Source: Rheum nobile
Taxonomy: Eukaryota > Streptophyta > Magnoliopsida > Caryophyllales > Polygonaceae
Reading direction: 5' to 3'
Length of the DNA stretch: 64,000 bases
Assembly (NCBI GenBank): GCA_027886185.1
Contig: WOAB01000317.1
Coordinates: forward strand, 372,001 to 436,000
The notes below the pieces were generated by a model. The model had not been told where the DNA came from. It worked only from the letters and a program-made list of their open reading frames with translations, and ran no database searches. This document shows, one piece after another, positions 34,998 to 47,771 of the stretch (position 1 is its first letter; each line of letters opens with the position of its first letter). The position numbers and the translations under genes were made by a program.

Positions 34998-35132
34998 CTA
35001 TTGGTCACCCTCAAGACCCATTGTGTCAGCATGCTGCTTAAATGTCTTAGGTGGTAACCCCTTAGTTAATGGATCTGCTATATTAGCACGAGTATTGATG
35101 TGCTCAATGGACACTCTTTTCCCCCGAACTTC
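34998..35132 (-). pseudogene. Copia RNase H C-terminus (second element)
   Basis: Encodes RGKRVSIEHINTRANIADPL, the normal RNase H end of copia pol, finishing with a stop at 34998. It is the continuation of the frame interrupted at 38275 once the solo LTR and one ACTTC copy are discounted. Confidence 0.85.
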
Positions 35133-36342
35133 TGTAATATCCCTCATTTTATAAGGATAGTTTGGAATTTTTCCAACTCCCGTATTACAAGTCGGATTAA
35201 TTTCAGAGAAGTTCGGACATTCGGTAATATGTTTGATCTCTGTAATATTTTTCCGAGTAATATAAAATACAGTTAACATGTGTTCAAGGTTAAATAGTCG
35301 TTCGTGTACGAATATATTTAACTCGGGGTTAAGAAGATTAACCCAAAGTCAAAACGGACAAAAGGGTGAAAAATGGCCTTGACCGCACCCCGCGGTCAAG
35401 TGGCCACACCCGCGGCGAAGGCCAACAGCTGAGGCGGTCTTCATCTTCGCGATAAGGCTTGGCTGTAACTCGCCGGAGTTGTCAAGCCTAGGCAGCCCAA
35501 GTGGCACCTAGCCTTGCCCCATGGTCTCCTTGCTTGTCCCCTCTGAGGAGGCTCATTTTTTTTGCTATAAAAGGAGTTGAAATCAGAATTCAAGCTTCAT
35601 CTTCCTCCTCTCCTCCGTTTTCTCCATTGAAGCACCAAGCTTTGAGCTTTGTGGTGAAGGTGTTCGAATCCCTTTGAGTGTTGGAAAAGGTACTCCTAAG
35701 TGGTTTTAGAAAGTCTAAGGTGTTGGGAGATCGAACCATAATCAAATCGAAAGCAAAAGAAGTGATTGGGTGAGTTTTCTCCATTAAAACACTGTCGCGA
35801 GCTCGCCACTGTAACACACTAACACCACCGCACCCCGCGGTAAGAGCTCCACCGCACCCGCGGCGAGCCTTGTCCGAGTGTGTGTTCTTGGGTGTGTGGT
35901 CTTGGGCGAGGCTTGACTCCCTCGATTCTTTTCGTATTCTTTTAGATTCATATACGTGGATATTGAATCTAACTTAGGGTTTCATTTTGGGTCGATCCGA
36001 AGGAATCTGTGGTCTCAGATCTATCCCTGTTTCGGACCCAAGAACTCGTCGTCTCTAAGTTTTGCTTAAGCTTCTGCGGATCTAAGGCAAGTGGCGGTTC
36101 GCTCTTGCTTAATCATTCCATGTTTCATTAATTATCAATTGTTTAATTATTAATTAAATTGGAGTGAACTGTTGTTTTCGTTTGGGAACTAATTTCATAA
36201 ATAACGTAATTAAAAAGGTGATGTTATAATAGGTTGTATATCTGCTAAGATCAACGCTATTATAAATATATGATTATGATAATGGCCTGGAGGGCTTTAA
36301 TGTGGATTATTACTGTGTTCAATTATATAGTTAGCACGAGTA

Positions 36343-36504
36343 TTCGTAGAAACGCTAAGTCCAGATAAGGATTAGTCGTTTCTTTATAACTTAATGTTCG
36401 TAGGAACGCTAAGTCCAGATAAGGATTAGTCGTTTCTTTATAACTTAATATTCGTGGGAACGCTAATCCAGTTAAGGATTAGTCGTTTCTTTATAACTTG
36501 GTAC
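36343..36504 (+). repeat. 54-bp tandem repeat, three copies, in solo LTR A
   Basis: Units beginning TTCGTAGAAACGCTAAGTCC start at 36343, 36397 and 36451. The first two are nearly identical; the third has small changes. The corresponding region of solo LTR B (about 41925-41975) has only one diverged unit. Confidence 0.9.
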
Positions 36505-36559
36505 TCCTCGGAATAATTTCCGAATAATTTAAGGGTCATGACCTATGCTTCCTACCCCC

Positions 36560-36850
36560 GTTAAGGTATGAGGTGTTTTAAGCGCCTTGTTTGCGCAATT
36601 GGATAGGCATAATTGTCATCCTGTGTATTAAGCACCTAGCTAGTGCAATCTGGGTGGACATAATTGTCACCCTGAGTTAAGTGTAAGCACCTTGTAAGTG
36701 CAATCTGGGTGGACGTAAGGTCACCCTGTGTATTAAACTTTCGTTGTTACTCGGGTTAATTTAACGGCGGTAAATTAATTAAGCACCTCGCCAGTGTATC
36801 GGGTGGACGTAAGGTCACCCAGTGTATTAAACTTCCGTTGTTACTCGGAA
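36560..36850 (+). repeat. Imperfect tandem repeats in solo LTR A
   Basis: Four or so diverged units of roughly 60-110 bp built around TGGGTGGAC(A/G)TAA, GTCACCCTG and TATTAAACTT(T/C)CGTTGT. They follow the 54-bp array and help explain the greater length of LTR A. Confidence 0.7.
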
Positions 36851-38274
36851 TAATAATTAAAAGCCTTAACAGAAGGGTGTGTGTTGTAATAAGATAAGTG
36901 TGGTTAAACACATAATTAATAAGCTTGGATAGTTGTATTAATTTGGGTGAACATAATTGTCACCCTAAGGTTTAAAGCTTTGTAGCTGTTCTTAATAATA
37001 TTAAAAGTCTTAACGTTGATGTGAGTGTGATTAAGTGGTTATAGTCAGAGTTATTACATGGCATGATGTATGGGAATAAAGTTGATGTCGTGATTAAGGA
37101 ACCGATTAACCTCTCTAGAAGTAATCTAGAGCATGAAGTGATTAAGGGTAAATGTGTGGAGTTAATGTTCTAAGAGATTAAGAGTTACCTTTCATAGGTG
37201 AGTTGTGTTATAAGCATTGAGGAGGATGAATCATTTTCAGAATGATGTCTTGAGGAATTAAGAGTAATATCTCATGTGATCCATTTCGAGGAACATAAAG
37301 TGTGGTGATTATGTCTGGAGAAAGTTAAGGAATCTTGAAAGTTTAGGTTATAAAGTGAGTAAAGGAATAGGTTAAGTCATTACCGAAAGGATCTTAAGTT
37401 AGAATTTGGCATAAGGACCAATTCTGATGTTAATGAATAATGGAATTGTGGGAAGTATCTTTAAGGAAGTTGAGGTTGTAAGATTCGAGGTTATTAAGGT
37501 TGAATGTATGATTATAAGAAGTAACGTGTGAGCTCGGGATTTCTCATTTAAGGAAATGAGAAATGTGTGTTCTCCTATTTTAAGTTAAGTGTTGTTGTGA
37601 TTAAGATAGTGCGGTGATGCACATATTTTCGTAAAGCAAGTTGTTTAAAAGTTTGTGTGAAACTTTAAACGTTCCCAAACATTCATCATAATTTTCTATA
37701 AGGCTCATTTCAGTTGGAGTCTTCTCTTCAGTGCATATCTAATTGTTAATCATTCAGTGAAAGTACCGGGTTTATATATCGTTCCTTCGGTTATTAGTCG
37801 AGGGACAGTGATAGTAAACGGTTACGATCACTCGAACCACTCTGCTTTGTACCCTTGCTTAGTCTTTCATTAGACTAACCAACCGTAATTGTTCTCTGTA
37901 TGGTTGGCTGGTGTCATCCGTTCGATTCGGCACATCAGATAAGTTGTCATCCCGTGAAGGCTAGAACGACTATAGAAGCGAACGGTGTTTTGACAAGTGA
38001 TCCAGGTTAAGATCCTTGGCGGGTGATCATTGCGATCAAGACCCTTTTGTTGGTTATTTAAAGACTTCCGCTGTATTTCTGATGTATTTTGCCGTACTTG
38101 GAATTGTGTTGTAATTCCGCGACTATGGTTTAAATGAAAGTTATGATATTTTGTATCATAATTGTTGTGTGATGATTTATATCAACTGGTAAAGCCTTGG
38201 GTGACATCGGACAATATGTCTGAGGTCACTGGCGGTAATACTTTCAAGAGGTTATTTGGGGGTGTTACAACTTC

Positions 38275-39738
38275 TTCCTTGACTGATAAGTATCTCATCT
38301 CCATGTGCTTTATACCCTTAGAGTACTTATCATTCTTCGAAAAGAATATTGGTGCGGTGTTGTCACAATAAATTTTCAGCGGCCTAGCAATAGAATCCAT
38401 GACTGTAAGCCCTGAAAGAAAATTCCGCAGCCATAATGCATGAATTGTAGCCTCAAAGCATGCTACAAACTCGGCATCCATAGTGGATGATGCAATGATG
38501 GACTGCTTGGCACTTCGCCATGAAACAGCACCTTCAGCTAACATGAACACATAACCAAAAGTGCTTTTGCTAGTGTCCACGCATCCACCAAAGTCTGAAT
38601 CCGTGTACCCAACCACCTCAAGGTGATCAGTACGCCTAAATGTGAGCATAAGTTTCTTCGTTCTTTGTAAGTATCTCATCACTTTCTTTGCAGCTCTCCA
38701 ATGATCAATACCTGGATTGCTTTGATAGCGACCCAACATGCCAACTGCAAAACTGATGTCTGGTCTAGTGCAAACCTGTGCATACCCCAAACTTCATACA
38801 AGAGACGCATTAGGGTAGTCTTTCATTCGATCACGTTCTAACTCAGTTTGAGGACATTGACTTAAGCTGAACTTGTCCCCTTTCTGAATCGGAACAACAT
38901 TAGGATCACATGACGCCATGCCAAAATTTTCCAAAACTTTTATGATATATACATTCTGAGATAATCCTAAAATCCTACGTGGTCTGTCACGAAATATTTC
39001 TATCCCAATCACATAAGAAGCATCTTCCATATCTTTCATTTCAAAGTTTTGAGAAAGAAAGTCCTTGGTTTCCCGTAATAAACCAAGGTCAATACTTGCT
39101 ATCAAAATATCATCAACATATAGAACAAAAAATGCAAACTTACTCCCACTGAACTTCAGGTATATACAATGATCAACCATGTTTTCGGTGAACCCAAAGG
39201 TGGTAATGGTATCATGAAACTTAAGATACCATTGTCGAGAAGCTTGCTTTAATCCATATATTGACCTCTTCAACAAACAAACCTTGTTTTCATTTCCATC
39301 TGTAATGAAGCCTTCTGGCTGAGCCATATAGACTTCTTCTTCTAAACTCCCATTCAGAAAAGCCGTTTTCACATCCATTTGATGTAACTCTAAGTCAAAA
39401 TGAGCTACTAAAGCCATAATGATTCATAGAGAATCCTTCTTTGAAACTGGAGAGAAGGTCTCATTATAATCGGTGCCCTCTTCTTGATGGAACGCTTTAG
39501 CTATAAGTCTAGCTTTATGGCGTTCGATTTTACCAAGAGAGTCGTGTTTGGTCTTATAGACCCACTTACAACCGACTTTCTTATGACCTTCTGGTAAATC
39601 AACCAACTCCCAAACTTTGTTTGTAGCCATAGATTTCATCTCATCAAACATGGCAGCAATCCATTTATCAGAATCTTTACTTTTTATTTGCTTGTGAATA
39701 CGTAGCCGTATCTTTTCCCAATCCCATGTTAAATTCAC
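38275..39738 (-). pseudogene. Copia reverse transcriptase / RNase H relic (second element)
   Basis: The RT start (WIAAMFDEMKSMATNKVWEL, CKWVYKTKHDS) is at 39424-39738. The RT core, with MDVKTAFLNG and the catalytic YVDD, is at 38794-39417. RNase H (GYTDSDFGGCVDTSKSTFGY, ASSTMDAEFVA) is at 38275-38790. Stops separate these frames. RNase H is cut at codons SVKEEV by a solo LTR inserted at 38269. Confidence 0.88.
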
Positions 39739-40867
39739 ATTCTTGCAAGTACATCATATAGTCATCTGAAATAGCTGGTCTTCGAGGTCTTGTGGACCTC
39801 CTTAATGCTACTTCAGGTGTTGCACTTACACTCGGTTCAATGGCGACAGGACCATGATGGAGTGCATGGTCATTGACAATTGGTTCTACACTGTTGGTTG
39901 GACCAACAACATTAGGTTGAACAATGTCAGTCGAAATCTTGGGCAAAGGAATTGGTATTGGTGCCCGAATTTCTCTAATGACCACTTCTCTTACTTTATC
40001 ACTCCCACTGACTTCGCCATTCTCAAGGAATTTAGCATTACCGGTTTCTACAATTCTGGTGCTATGATTAGGACAGTAAAATCTGAACCCTTTAGATCTT
40101 TCTGGGTACCCAATAAAAAAACCACTAATGGTTTTTGGATCGAGTTTCTTTTCATATGGACTATAAATGCGTGCCTCTGTTGGGCATCCCCATACACGTA
40201 AATGTCTTAAACTGGGTTTCCATCCTTTCCACATCTCAAAAGGTGTTTTAGGAACATCTTTACTGGGAACCCGGTTCAAGATATACACAGCAGTCATAAG
40301 GGCATGCATCCACAACGATATGGGTAAGTTGGAATTATTCATCATACTCCCTAATTTTTCAAGGAGCTTAGCAAAAGGACTAGGACGTTGTCCTGACTCG
40401 TCATATTTTCCATAATATTCACCATCTCTATCAGACCTAATGATTTTCACCTTTTTACCTAATTGTCTCTCAACCTCAGTTATGTAGGATTTTACAGCAT
40501 TCACAGATTGAGATTTATCATGCAAAAGGTAAAGATAACAGTAACGTGAATAATCATCAATGAAGGTAATGAAATATTTTTCTCCACCAAAAGATGGAAA
40601 ATCGAAAGGTCCACATATGTCTGTATGTATAATTTCAAGCAGTTCAGTACTTCTTGTGGCTCCCTTCTTGGTATGTTTAGTTTGCTTACCCTTAATGCAA
40701 TCTATACAAACCTCAAAATCAGTAAAATCAAGACTCGGAAGAATCTCTTCTTTCACTAATAAGTTAACTCTTTCTCTGGATATATGACCCAGCCTTTTAT
40801 GCCACAAGAATGAAGAACTTTCACTTGTCCTACTACGTTTTAAACCCATTTTAGGATGCAAGGTCAC
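39677..40867 (-). pseudogene. Copia integrase relic with internal deletion (second element)
   Basis: Contains the GAG-pre-integrase HHCC region (WHKRLGHISR...CIDCIKGKQ) and the first two acidic residues of the integrase core (HTDICGPF and IIRSDRDGEYYG). Directly after a truncated segment (FAKLLEKLGSMMNNSNLPIS) about 25-30 residues are missing, including the region expected to hold the third catalytic acid. The C-terminal region (VWGCPTEARIY, GFFIGYPERSKGF) is present. The integrase is therefore catalytically dead regardless of the other lesions. Confidence 0.85.
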
Positions 40868-40896
40868 ATTAAGAGATTCAGAAAAGGAACTATCAA

Positions 40897-43261
40897 TGTA
40901 ACACCCCCAAATTTCAATCCGTTTGGAAAGGTATTACCGCCAGTGACCTCGGTTTCCACACCGAAGCCACCCCAGGCTTTACCGGACTAAACACCATTCA
41001 TAAGCAACGGTTAATATATAAACATCAAAACCTTTAATTAAAACATATGTCTGGGGATTACATCCCAATCCCCATAGGACAAAACAGAGTATTTAGCGGA
41101 AGTCTTTATAAAAATACATGGGTCTTGATCATAAAAGATCACTCGTCAAGGATCGTAGCCTGATAAACCATTAAAACACCGTTTACTTCAATAGTCATTC
41201 TAGCATCTATTCCTCGGGTGCTTATCTGATGTGCCGAATCGAACGGATGACACCAGCCAACCATGCAGAGAACAATTACGGTTGGTTAGTCTAATGAAAG
41301 ACTACGCAAGGGTATAAAGCAGAGTGGTTCGAAGCAGTCATATTAGGTTAGACTCATCGCTTCTCGAATAATAACCGATGACGATAGTCAACCATCATAC
41401 TCCTACTGGAATATATTAAGCAGCATGAACAAGAGAAGATTCTGGAAGACCGGGTCTTACAGCAATCAATCCCAAAGAAGACTCCAAAAGATTGAATCTT
41501 ATCGGAAGTATGACAAATGTTGGGGAACATTAATTAATCATACAAGCGTTCAAAAACGACTTGATGTTTCGGTTCACGACCAACCTCACCGCTTAATGCG
41601 AATCTAGATTGGAAAGAGAACGGTACTCTGATCAAAGTCAAGACGAGCTTTCCTAGCTGCACTATTCCCTAGCTGCACTACTCGTCTGAGGTTTATTAAT
41701 CATGTGCGCTCGGGCACTTATCTTATTTAATTCTAAAACACACACCACGTTATAGGCTTTTAATTATATGCATGCCGACAGCGGGACATAGTTCTGATAG
41801 GGACGAATCCCAAGTTTGTAGCACTAGCTTCATGCCACCATCTCTATACCCGAGTATAGAGAAAGGTCATGACCCACCAAATGGTCTTTGAGTTTAGAAC
41901 TCTTAGCACCATTTCCATTATCAAGAAACGACTAGACCTCAATTAGTCCATCGCTCATACGAATACTCGTGCTAACTAAACAGTCCAAGCACAACAATAA
42001 TCATATCAAAGCCCTCAGGCCAAAATATATATTTATAATAGCGTTGTTCTAACAGATATACAACCTATTATAATATCATATTCCTTTTATATTATTTAGT
42101 AAAACTGTCCCCAACAATTCAATAAATCATTCCAAATTAATTAACAATTAAGCAATTGATAATCAATGGAAATATGGAATGATAAGCAAGAGCGAACCGC
42201 CACTTGCCTTAGATCAGACGAAAGTTTGAACAAGCTTTAGAGACGACGGTTTCCTGGGTCCGAAACTGGGACAGATCCTGGATAACAAATCCCTAAGGAA
42301 CGACCCATAATGAGATCCTAAGTTAGATTCAATATCTACATATTTGAATCTAAAGGAATAAGAATCAAAGGGGTTCAAAAGAACCAAGCCTCGGCCAACC
42401 AACACCCAAGAACACATCACGAACGCAGCTTGCCGCGGGCGCGCCAGATCTCACCGCGGGGTGCGGTAGTGGCTGCCGCGGGGTGCGGTGGTGACAACAG
42501 AGGCAAAGTTCAACAAGTTTTCGGGAAGAATTACTTACTCAAATCGATTGATTCGACTTCGATTTGTTCTTGGTTTGTTTTCCCACCTTCTTAAGCCTTA
42601 TACCTCCTCTAAGGATCACCTCTTATCGCTCTCAAAAGGGTTCGGATTAGCTCTCAAATGAAGCTTCAACTTGCTTTAATGGAGGTTGTCTGAGATTGAA
42701 GATGATGGAGGAGCTCTCTTGTGGCTCGATTCTCACCCACCTCTCCTCTATAAATACCCCAAACATGTTGCACACTAGCTGGAGGAGGCAAGGAGGAGGT
42801 GTCCCGGCCTCAGAAACATAGCCAAGGCAAGTCACCAAGGCTACGAAGTAGCCTTGCCTAGTTGCCCTGCAACTGTCGAGTGACATAGGCCACCGCGGGG
42901 TGCGATGGGGGTGCGGCAGGGGTGCGGTGACGAAGCTGCTTCGTCTTCGCTGCTGGCCTTTGCCGCGGGGTGCGGCACGCCCTTCACCGCGGGGTGCGGT
43001 CAAGGCCAGATTTGTCCCCCTCCGACTCCTTTGTCGTTTTTACCTTAAGTGGTAAAATGTTTTTAACTCCGGGTTAAATATATTTGTACGCGAACGATCT
43101 TTTAGCCCGAAAATACGTTAACTGTATTTTATATTGCTCAGAAAAAATATTACAGAGATTAAACATTACACATAATGTTCATCTTTCCCTGAAATAAATC
43201 TGACTCGCAATATGGCTTAAGAAAATTCAAAATTTACCCGTACAAAATGTGGGATATTACA
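40897..43261 (-). mobile_element. Solo LTR B (same family, minus orientation)
   Basis: Bounded by TGTAACACCCCC at 40897 and GGGATATTACA at 43261, with the target duplication ATCAA (40892-40896 and 43262-43266). It is read on the minus strand and has a TATA-like CTATAAATA at about 42748-42756. It sits in the GAG-pre-integrase part of the second copia element. It carries at least five copies of a GC-rich 15-bp hairpin motif. The ORFs inside are GC-repeat artefacts. Confidence 0.8.
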
Positions 43262-43351
43262 ATCAAGAGTAAGTTGATATAAACCATTAACTAAAATTCT
43301 TGAACCTACTAAACCATCATTCTTAAACAAACTGAAACGTCCATCACCAGT

Positions 43352-44488
43352 CTATTGAGAAAAAACATTAATATCAAGTTTAGACAAGGAAATCAAATTG
43401 CGAGAAACTGTAGGAACATAAAGAGTGTTCTCTAAATCTAAATGAAAACCAGTACTTAATACTAAACGAAAAGTTCCAATGGCTTCTACTGGGGCTTTCA
43501 TCCTATTTCCCATGTAAAGGTAGGCTTCATTTGGACTTATGTTCCGGGTTGTAAGGAATCCCTGCATCGAGTTTGAAACATGAACATTAGATCCAGAATC
43601 AATCCACCAAGTGTTAGAAGGTGCTTCTACAAAATTTGATTCGAAACATACGAAAGCCAAAGGCTTACCCTTCTTTTCGAACCATTCTCTGTGCTTTATG
43701 CAGTCCTTCTGAATGTGTCCACCCTTCTTGCAAAAGTGACAATTCTCATTCTTCTTAGCTTTCTTTGGTGCAGGTTGATTGGACTGGTTGGAAGAACTAT
43801 TCTGATTGGAGGAGCTATTCTTACTGCCCTTCCAATTTTTCTTTATGAATTTGTTCTTCCCATTCCCATTCTCATGCATGTAATTAGCATTAGCAACATG
43901 GTTGTTCTGCTGCTTAATCCTTGCCTCTTCCTGAACCAGCTTATTGGTCAATTGATTCACATTCCACGTTTCCGTAATCGTGTTATAGTGAATCTGAAAA
44001 GGACTATACTGTTGAGGCAGGGAGTTGAGAATAAACAGGACTAGGAATGAATCCTCTACTTTCATGCCCAGTTTAGCCAACTTTATAGCCAGATTAGCCA
44101 TGTAAAGTACATGTTGTTGCATGGTCTTGGTACCATCATAACGGGCAGTGGTTAGTTCAGCCATAAGTTTCCCAGCAACAGCTTTGTCGCTAGGCTTAAA
44201 GCGTTCAGTGGTTATCCGTAATTACTCCTTAGCGGTTTGAGTCTCAGTGTCGGGAATGGAAGATTTGATGTTGGATGCAGTGGTTAGACGCAAGAACTTC
44301 AAGCACAGTTTATTGGCTTTAGTCCATGCATTATGGGCAAGTTTCTCATTCTCCGTGGACGTAGCCGTAAGATCAGCCGGCTTATCCACAGTCAATCCCG
44401 AATCTATCTCAAGTACTCCCACGTAAAACTCAATATGTTCTTTCCACTCAGTATAATTAGTCCCATCTAATTCAGGAACTGAGTTCAC
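43352..44488 (-). pseudogene. Copia gag-protease relic (second element)
   Basis: Starts MNSVPELDGTNYTEWKEHIE at 44488, a copia gag beginning. A stop at about 44222 interrupts it; the same frame resumes with KLMAELTTARYDGTKTM. A CCHC knuckle (CHFCKKGGHIQKDC) and the aspartic protease motif (WWIDSGSNVHVS) follow. The frame stops at 43352, about 90 bp before the inserted solo LTR that ends at 43261. Confidence 0.85.
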
Positions 44489-44493
44489 ACAAG

Positions 44494-45485
44494 AGTTAAG
44501 TTGGGCAGGTTGAGGAACTGCAACATAGAAACCATCTCACAACAATTAAACTTTGAGTTATAAAAAAAACATACATGACTAAGGTTTAAACATAAACGAG
44601 TGACTTAAGACCTACAATCAAACAAGTATGGTATCTGTGGATATCTTATACATGCTCAATCACATAATTAAATCATCTCCTTAATGGTTGTTTTACTTAT
44701 GATGCATAGTCTACCTGTGGGTAACACATGCTAATAATTGAACCAACAATAATTTTACTTAGTCTAACATTCAAGGCATACTTTGAATCTATTGTGGCAG
44801 ATTGCAAACAATAATATGAACGTCATACAATAATGAAATACAATATACATGTACTGAATTGTTATCACTGTGGTGATTACCAACACAATATAATATGAAT
44901 ATTGTAGTTCAAAATATATTTATCCAGGTATTATACACATGATACAAGGCATTAAAATAATCAATTTTCCGAAAAAATAAATAAAAATATTTTTTAACTC
45001 CATTAGGTTATACATGTCACCAGGATCAAAAAATCAATTCACGGAAACATCAAACGAATTTTCTATCGTCATAAATTAGCATTACGATTATTGTCGAAAA
45101 GTAGTAAAACGGATTTTGAGGGTCTAAACGATCGAATTTGGCTAAAATATGAAAATTATTTTGCTGTAATTCTTGAAGATTTCGACGATTCCTATCAACT
45201 GTGAAAATTTCGTCCAATTCCAACACAAAAAAAACAGTTTCAGCAACTACGGCAAAAACCCTAATTTCGGTAAAAAAAAACCTAATTTCGATTTTTGTCA
45301 AGTAAGTTCTATAAACCAAAGACCAAATACAATAATATCTCACGAAATATAAACATGCTAGTATGAATAATCATAATCAAAATATAACATCATTTAGAAA
45401 TCAATCTAAATAATTGTGGAAACATGATAATAGATGTGATTCTGCCATGATTTCGAACTAAGAATATGATCTATCTTAACCTAAG
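44494..45485 (-). other. Untranslated leader of the second copia element
   Basis: AT-rich sequence between the primer site and the gag start at 44488. No coding potential recognised. Confidence 0.5.
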
Positions 45486-45495
45486 TCTGATACCA
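45486..45495 (-). other. Primer-binding site of the second copia element
   Basis: Minus-strand TGGTATCAGA, two bases inside the 5' LTR, complementary to initiator-Met tRNA. Confidence 0.85.
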
Positions 45496-45497
45496 CA

Positions 45498-45973
45498 TGT
45501 AAACTATACGCAGTAATTCGTAAACATTAATCCTAACATGATTACGATTTAGGATCTTGATCATATGTTTAATCACAAAGGCATAAAGACATACCGTTAG
45601 ACATCGTGATTGTGAGATAACGAAGAGGATGAGAATCTGTTGGAGCAAAACGCAAACCTTGGAAATCGTCTTCTCTCTCTTAGCCTATGCTTTAGTTGTG
45701 TTACGTTGAGATAACCCTAATGATGAATTTTGGATTATTATTATAGGCAGAGAGAGGGGCCGAAATCCTCTAAAGATAAGATCTCAACCTTCCATCAAAG
45801 TTGATCAATAATAGATAATATCTTTAAATAATAGAGAATAATATCTTTTTGTTGTAACTGAATCTTATCAAATAAGCGATTCCTTAATTAAACCTGATAT
45901 GTCATATGGGCCACATAATGAGATGTTCGAAATACCCACAAACTCATACTTGTTGGATCATGAATTTCTTACA
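45498..45973 (-). repeat. 5' LTR of the second copia element
   Basis: Begins TGTAAACTATACGCAG and ends ...TTTCTTACA on the plus strand; 476 bp. Followed by the target duplication TTAGA at 45974-45978. Confidence 0.93.
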
Positions 45974-47771
45974 TTAGATCGATAAGTAGAGTTCTAATTA
46001 CTTAATTATACTTGTAAAATTGATAAGATTTATATATGAAGAAAATATAATATTATATTTTTCATGGATGATAATGTTATGGTATTATTATACCTACTCA
46101 TTGAATTATAAATAAAATTTTCCAAAACAGAGATATATAAAATGCAATATTCTTGCGTACCCCTCTACTAACAAAATATTCAAGCATATGAATATACATT
46201 GTTTGAAATGTAAAACTACTTTATAAATTGAGATCTGGAATTTTTATACACCAAAAGATAGTGACTGTGAGGTCTCTATCATAAACATAGAAAATAGATG
46301 TTTTTCTGACGGATAATATTGTTAGACCTTGGTTCATCTTAAACTTATCAAATTAATGACAACACCAGGGATTAGGGAACATAAAACTGTGCTAACGAAG
46401 ATTACTCCGTATTTGTTTCCTCTTAAACCAAAAGAAGAAGAGTATTTTGTTTCGTCCACTAGGCGGTACAAAAGCTGCATATATAATAAAATTCCTGACA
46501 TATTCGACCAAAATAAAATAAAATTCCTGACATAAATAACATTATACTCCGTAATTGCTGATTAAATTAATAAAAACAAGGAATAATGTCTATTATGATT
46601 CCGTATTCAACTTCTCATCCTCATTCCTTATTTTTCTTATGGAGATTTGTCAAAATTATAACATCAAATTGCCACATTCTAGAATAGGGTAAACAATTTT
46701 CTTTTGCAAATAGAATAGAGTCGTAGTATGCAATAATAATTGCAATTAGACAATTAATAAAGGGGCTAATAGAGAATAAAATGAAGAAAACATGTAAATG
46801 GAAGGTGGGGGCCAAGTTTAAGACCGACCACCTCAACAGTCCACGCCAGTCCAATCACTTTTCACCTTGGTGCTTTATTTTTCATATTTTTATTAATTTC
46901 TCACATTTTTTGGTACCCGTGGGTCCAATTATACAGACTTTTTTCAATTTTTATTTTATTTAGTTTTTGAAATATTTCATCTTTTTTAAAAGAATACTAC
47001 GAATTATATCTTGAGTGCACTTTTAGAATATTATAGTTTATTTCATGAAGACGAATGAGAAGAAATTGAGGGTTTTAGGGTAATTGTGTGATTTTAAAAT
47101 TTAGTAAGGTTAGTTTGGGTGAGAAGTAAAGATATAGTAATAAGTGTAGTTTTAATTTTTGTTTTTTAAAAATTTATTTATTATTTTGAAATTTTTAAAA
47201 AGTATTTATTAGTGAATTACAGTGTATTTTATTAAAATTTGAATTATATTAACACTTTTTATGTAAATTATATTTAATTACTGGATAAAAATAAGGAGGA
47301 TAATTATTAAACTATATATTTTAGAAAACAAATTATGATTTTTGTAGATTAATAAGTATATTCTTGAAAGTGTTATATTAAATAATTAATATAACAAAGA
47401 TTATGAACGGAGGGGGTATAATTGATTGCCAACGACACCCAATATAGAATTGTAGGAAATGTTAGCAAGTTACATATTGTATACCGCCACCGGTGTAGTA
47501 ATCATGATATATTGATATGGAGTTTGTTTTTCTTCCCTTTTCTCATTGGATTTGTATCGGTTGTAATTGTTTTAAATAAAAGGTCAATTTCATTTCAAAA
47601 ATAGTATAATACGTATAAAATAATATGTAAAAACATTATTTAGAAATCATTGGAAGATTGTTGACGCATTGCAACGTATAATTGATATCAGGTTTAAAAT
47701 TACAAAAAATAAATATAAGCAGAATATGATATATATCTTGTAAACCAAAATTTGGATTAAAAAAAGAGTTT

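Larger units (their letters stand above)
35133..38269 (+). mobile_element. Solo LTR A (large LTR, plus orientation)
   Basis: Bounded by TGTAATATCCC at 35133 and GGGGGTGTTACA at 38269, with the 5-bp duplication ACTTC (35128-35132 and 38270-38274). It has a TATA box (TATAAAA, 35566-35572) and no ORF, primer site or internal region, which fits a solo LTR left by recombination. It is related, in opposite orientation, to the insertion at 40897-43261: both share GACCGCACCCCGCGG-type motifs and a TAATATTTTT...TATAAAATACAGTTAAC block. It is about 770 bp longer than copy B, partly through internal tandem repeats at 36343-36850. The length and TG...CA ends suit gypsy-type elements, but the family is not proved. 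Confidence 0.8.
34107..45973 (-). mobile_element. Second Ty1/copia element, full length but decayed and nested
   Basis: Two 476-bp LTRs (34107-34582 and 45498-45973), a target duplication TTAGA (34102-34106 and 45974-45978), a primer-binding site at 45486-45495 and a polypurine tract at 34583-34593 define a complete element on the minus strand. Its order, gag, protease, integrase, RT, RNase H, is that of Ty1/copia. About 22 of 476 LTR positions differ by eye, so it is older than the first element. Two solo LTRs of another family inserted later (35133-38269 and 40897-43261), accounting for 5.5 of its 11.9 kb. The interior carries stops, frameshifts and an integrase deletion, so it cannot make its own proteins. 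Confidence 0.95.

Noticed and set aside
42647..43003. 118-codon minus-strand ORF
   Set aside because: Its Pro/Arg/Gly-rich start comes from the GC-rich hairpin repeats inside solo LTR B.
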